Assembly (NCBI GenBank): GCA_038207625.1 | Contig: JBBQZO010000016.1 | Coordinates: forward strand, 1-64,000 | Reading direction: 5' to 3' | Origin: JBBQZO01 sp038207625 | Lineage (GTDB): Bacteria; Pseudomonadota; Gammaproteobacteria; Burkholderiales; Burkholderiaceae_D | Length of the DNA: 64,000 nucleotides | In this document: positions 62,700 through 64,000 of the stretch, piece by piece | Layout of the letters: each line of letters starts with the position of its first letter | Position numbering within the stretch: position 1 is the first letter of the stretch | The notes under the pieces: model-generated | Database searches by the model: none | The model's input: only the letters and a program-made list of their open reading frames with translations | Told to the model about the DNA's origin: nothing | Translations under genes and position numbers: made by a program

Positions 62700-64000
62700 G
62701 ATTTGTGCAGTCCACCCATTAAGAGGCCGATGCGGGTGGTATCGAATTCCTCAATCTTCAATTCGCCGGTGATGCGTCCGCCCGACATGACGATGATGCG
62801 GTCGGCCAGCGCGCGCACCTCTTCCAGTTCGACCGACACCAGCAGGATCGCCACGCCGGCGTCGCGCAGTTTCAAAAGCTCCGTGTGGATCGCCTCAATG
62901 GTGCCGATGTCGACCCCGCGGGTCGGTTGACCCACCAGCATCAGCTTCGGTGCCGCTTGCACTTCGCGCGCGATCACCACCTTTTGCTGGGTGCCGCCCG
63001 AGAGCAGGCCGATGCGCAGTTCCGGATCGGACGGGCGCACGTCGAACGCTTTGAGCAAGCTGGCGCAGCGCGCGGCGATGGCCTTGAAGTCGAACAGGCC
63101 CCAGCCGTTGGTGACCCGCTTTTGATAGCCGAACACGGTGTTCTGCATGACCGAGAAATCCTTGATCACGCCGTCGCGCAGACGGTCCTCGGGGATGTGG
63201 GCGATGCCCAGCGTGCGGAACACGGCGGGCAGGCCGTCGGCGTCGCGCCGCTTGGCGTACGGCAGCGCGCTTCCCAGCAGCTCGACCTGGCCGGCGCTGG
63301 GCAGGCGCATGCCCGACAAAATCTCCAGCAATTCGCTCTGGCCGTTGCCGGACACGCCGGCCAGCGCGACGATTTCGCCGGCGCGCAAATTGAAATCGAT
63401 ATCGGCCAGCAGCTTGACGCCCTGCTTGTCGAGCAGCTGCAAACCGGCCACATTGAGCACCGTGGCGCCGGGCGCGTAGGGCGCGCGCGGCAGCTCGCTT
63501 TGGATCGGGCGGCCCACCATCATGTTGGCCAGTTCTTCTTTCGAGGTGCTGGCCGTGTCGACCGCGCCGACCACGCGCCCGCCGCGCATCACCGTCACCG
63601 AATCGGTGATGTCGAGGATCTCCTGCAGCTTGTGGGTGATCAGCACGATGGTCTTGCCCTGCTCCTTGAACAGGCGCAGGATCTCGAACAGCGACGCCGT
63701 TTCCTGCGCCGTCAGCACGGCGGTCGGCTCGTCCAGAATCAGGATGTTGGCGCTGCGGTAGATCTGCTTGAGGATCTCGACGCGCTGCTGCGCGCCCACC
63801 GACAGGTCTTCGATTTTCGCCAGCGGATCGACGTCGAGCCGGTAGCGCGTGCAGATCTCGCGCAGCTTGGCCTCGGTGGCCACGCGCTGGGCGGCCAGCG
63901 TCGGGCCGCCTTCGCTGCCCAGCATGACGTTGTCGAGCACGGTGAAATTTTCCACCAACATGAAGTGCTGATGCACCATGCCGATGCCCATGGCGATCGC
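62696..64000 (-). CDS. Nucleoside ABC transporter ATPase (YufO/NupO-like), 5' end beyond the window
   Basis: Tandem-domain ATPase of the BMP-type importer. The visible part holds the end of domain one (GMVHQHFMLVENFTVLDN Q-loop region, LSVGAQQRVEILKQIY signature, LILDEPTAVL Walker B, VLITHKL) and all of domain two, with a degenerate Walker A GVSGNGQSEL, LSGGTQQKVVIARE signature and LMLVGQPTRGVD Walker B. The first Walker A lies past base 64000. The non-canonical second domain is normal for this family. Confidence 0.92.
   Translation of the reverse strand, partial: AIAMGIGMVHQHFMLVENFTVLDNVMLGSEGGPTLAAQRVATEAKLREICTRYRLDVDPLAKIEDLSVGAQQRVEILKQIYRSANILILDEPTAVLTAQETASLFEILRLFKEQGKTIVLITHKLQEILDITDSVTVMRGGRVVGAVDTASTSKEELANMMVGRPIQSELPRAPYAPGATVLNVAGLQLLDKQGVKLLADIDFNLRAGEIVALAGVSGNGQSELLEILSGMRLPSAGQVELLGSALPYAKRRDADGLPAVFRTLGIAHIPEDRLRDGVIKDFSVMQNTVFGYQKRVTNGWGLFDFKAIAARCASLLKAFDVRPSDPELRIGLLSGGTQQKVVIAREVQAAPKLMLVGQPTRGVDIGTIEAIHTELLKLRDAGVAILLVSVELEEVRALADRIIVMSGGRITGELKIEEFDTTRIGLLMGGLHKS

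Overview
The window looks like a chromosomal segment of a GC-rich betaproteobacterium, most likely Burkholderiales and within it Oxalobacteraceae (Massilia/Duganella/Janthinobacterium-like). This rests on the gene order and on protein resemblance recognised by eye; no database search was run. I saw no rRNA, tRNA, CRISPR array or insertion sequence.

Region 1 (0-13.6 kb) is the end of the division and cell-wall (dcw) cluster followed by its usual neighbours: murG (partial), murC, ddl, ftsQ, ftsA, ftsZ, a Prx5-type peroxiredoxin, an EamA-type permease, lpxC, an orphan membrane protein, a DUF721/DciA-like gene and secA. The first 136 bases are an inverted, 98.5% identical copy of bases 337-472 inside murG, which most probably marks a fold-back artefact at a contig end.

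Region 2 (13.6-25.1 kb) is accessory DNA lying between secA and argJ, genes that are usually neighbours in Burkholderiales. It holds a class V aminotransferase and a minus-strand secretion cluster: an HlyD/CvaA-like adaptor, an unfamiliar 161-residue Ala-rich protein with a double-glycine leader, a CPBP membrane protease and a C39-peptidase ABC exporter. It continues with a small heat-shock protein and a porin / PstS-like binding protein / sensor kinase operon. The secretion cluster is the best candidate here for an undescribed system.

Region 3 (25.1-36.5 kb) returns to conserved order: argJ, a DUF815 ATPase and a Nudix hydrolase face yacG-zapD-coaE-pilD-pilC-pilB, with a DadA-like oxidase between them, followed by a CorC/HlyC-type membrane protein.

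Region 4 (36.5-54.2 kb, taken up again at 60.6-64 kb) has a nucleic-acid and purine theme. It carries a glutamine synthetase-like ligase, PuuE-type allantoinase, xdhABC, guanine deaminase, an exported adenosine deaminase-like enzyme, a TonB-dependent receptor, a 5'-nucleotidase lipoprotein, an exported phospholipase D-like protein and an S1/P1 nuclease. At the right edge are two permeases and an ATPase of a BMP-type nucleoside ABC importer. Together they suggest breakdown of extracellular nucleic acid, uptake of the products and purine catabolism. Between 54.5 and 60.5 kb lie a pentapeptide-repeat protein, a GNAT/rhodanese pair, a MocR-like regulator divergent from a BenE transporter, and a Sel1-repeat protein. 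Several intergenic dyads and RNA-type hairpins are listed separately.
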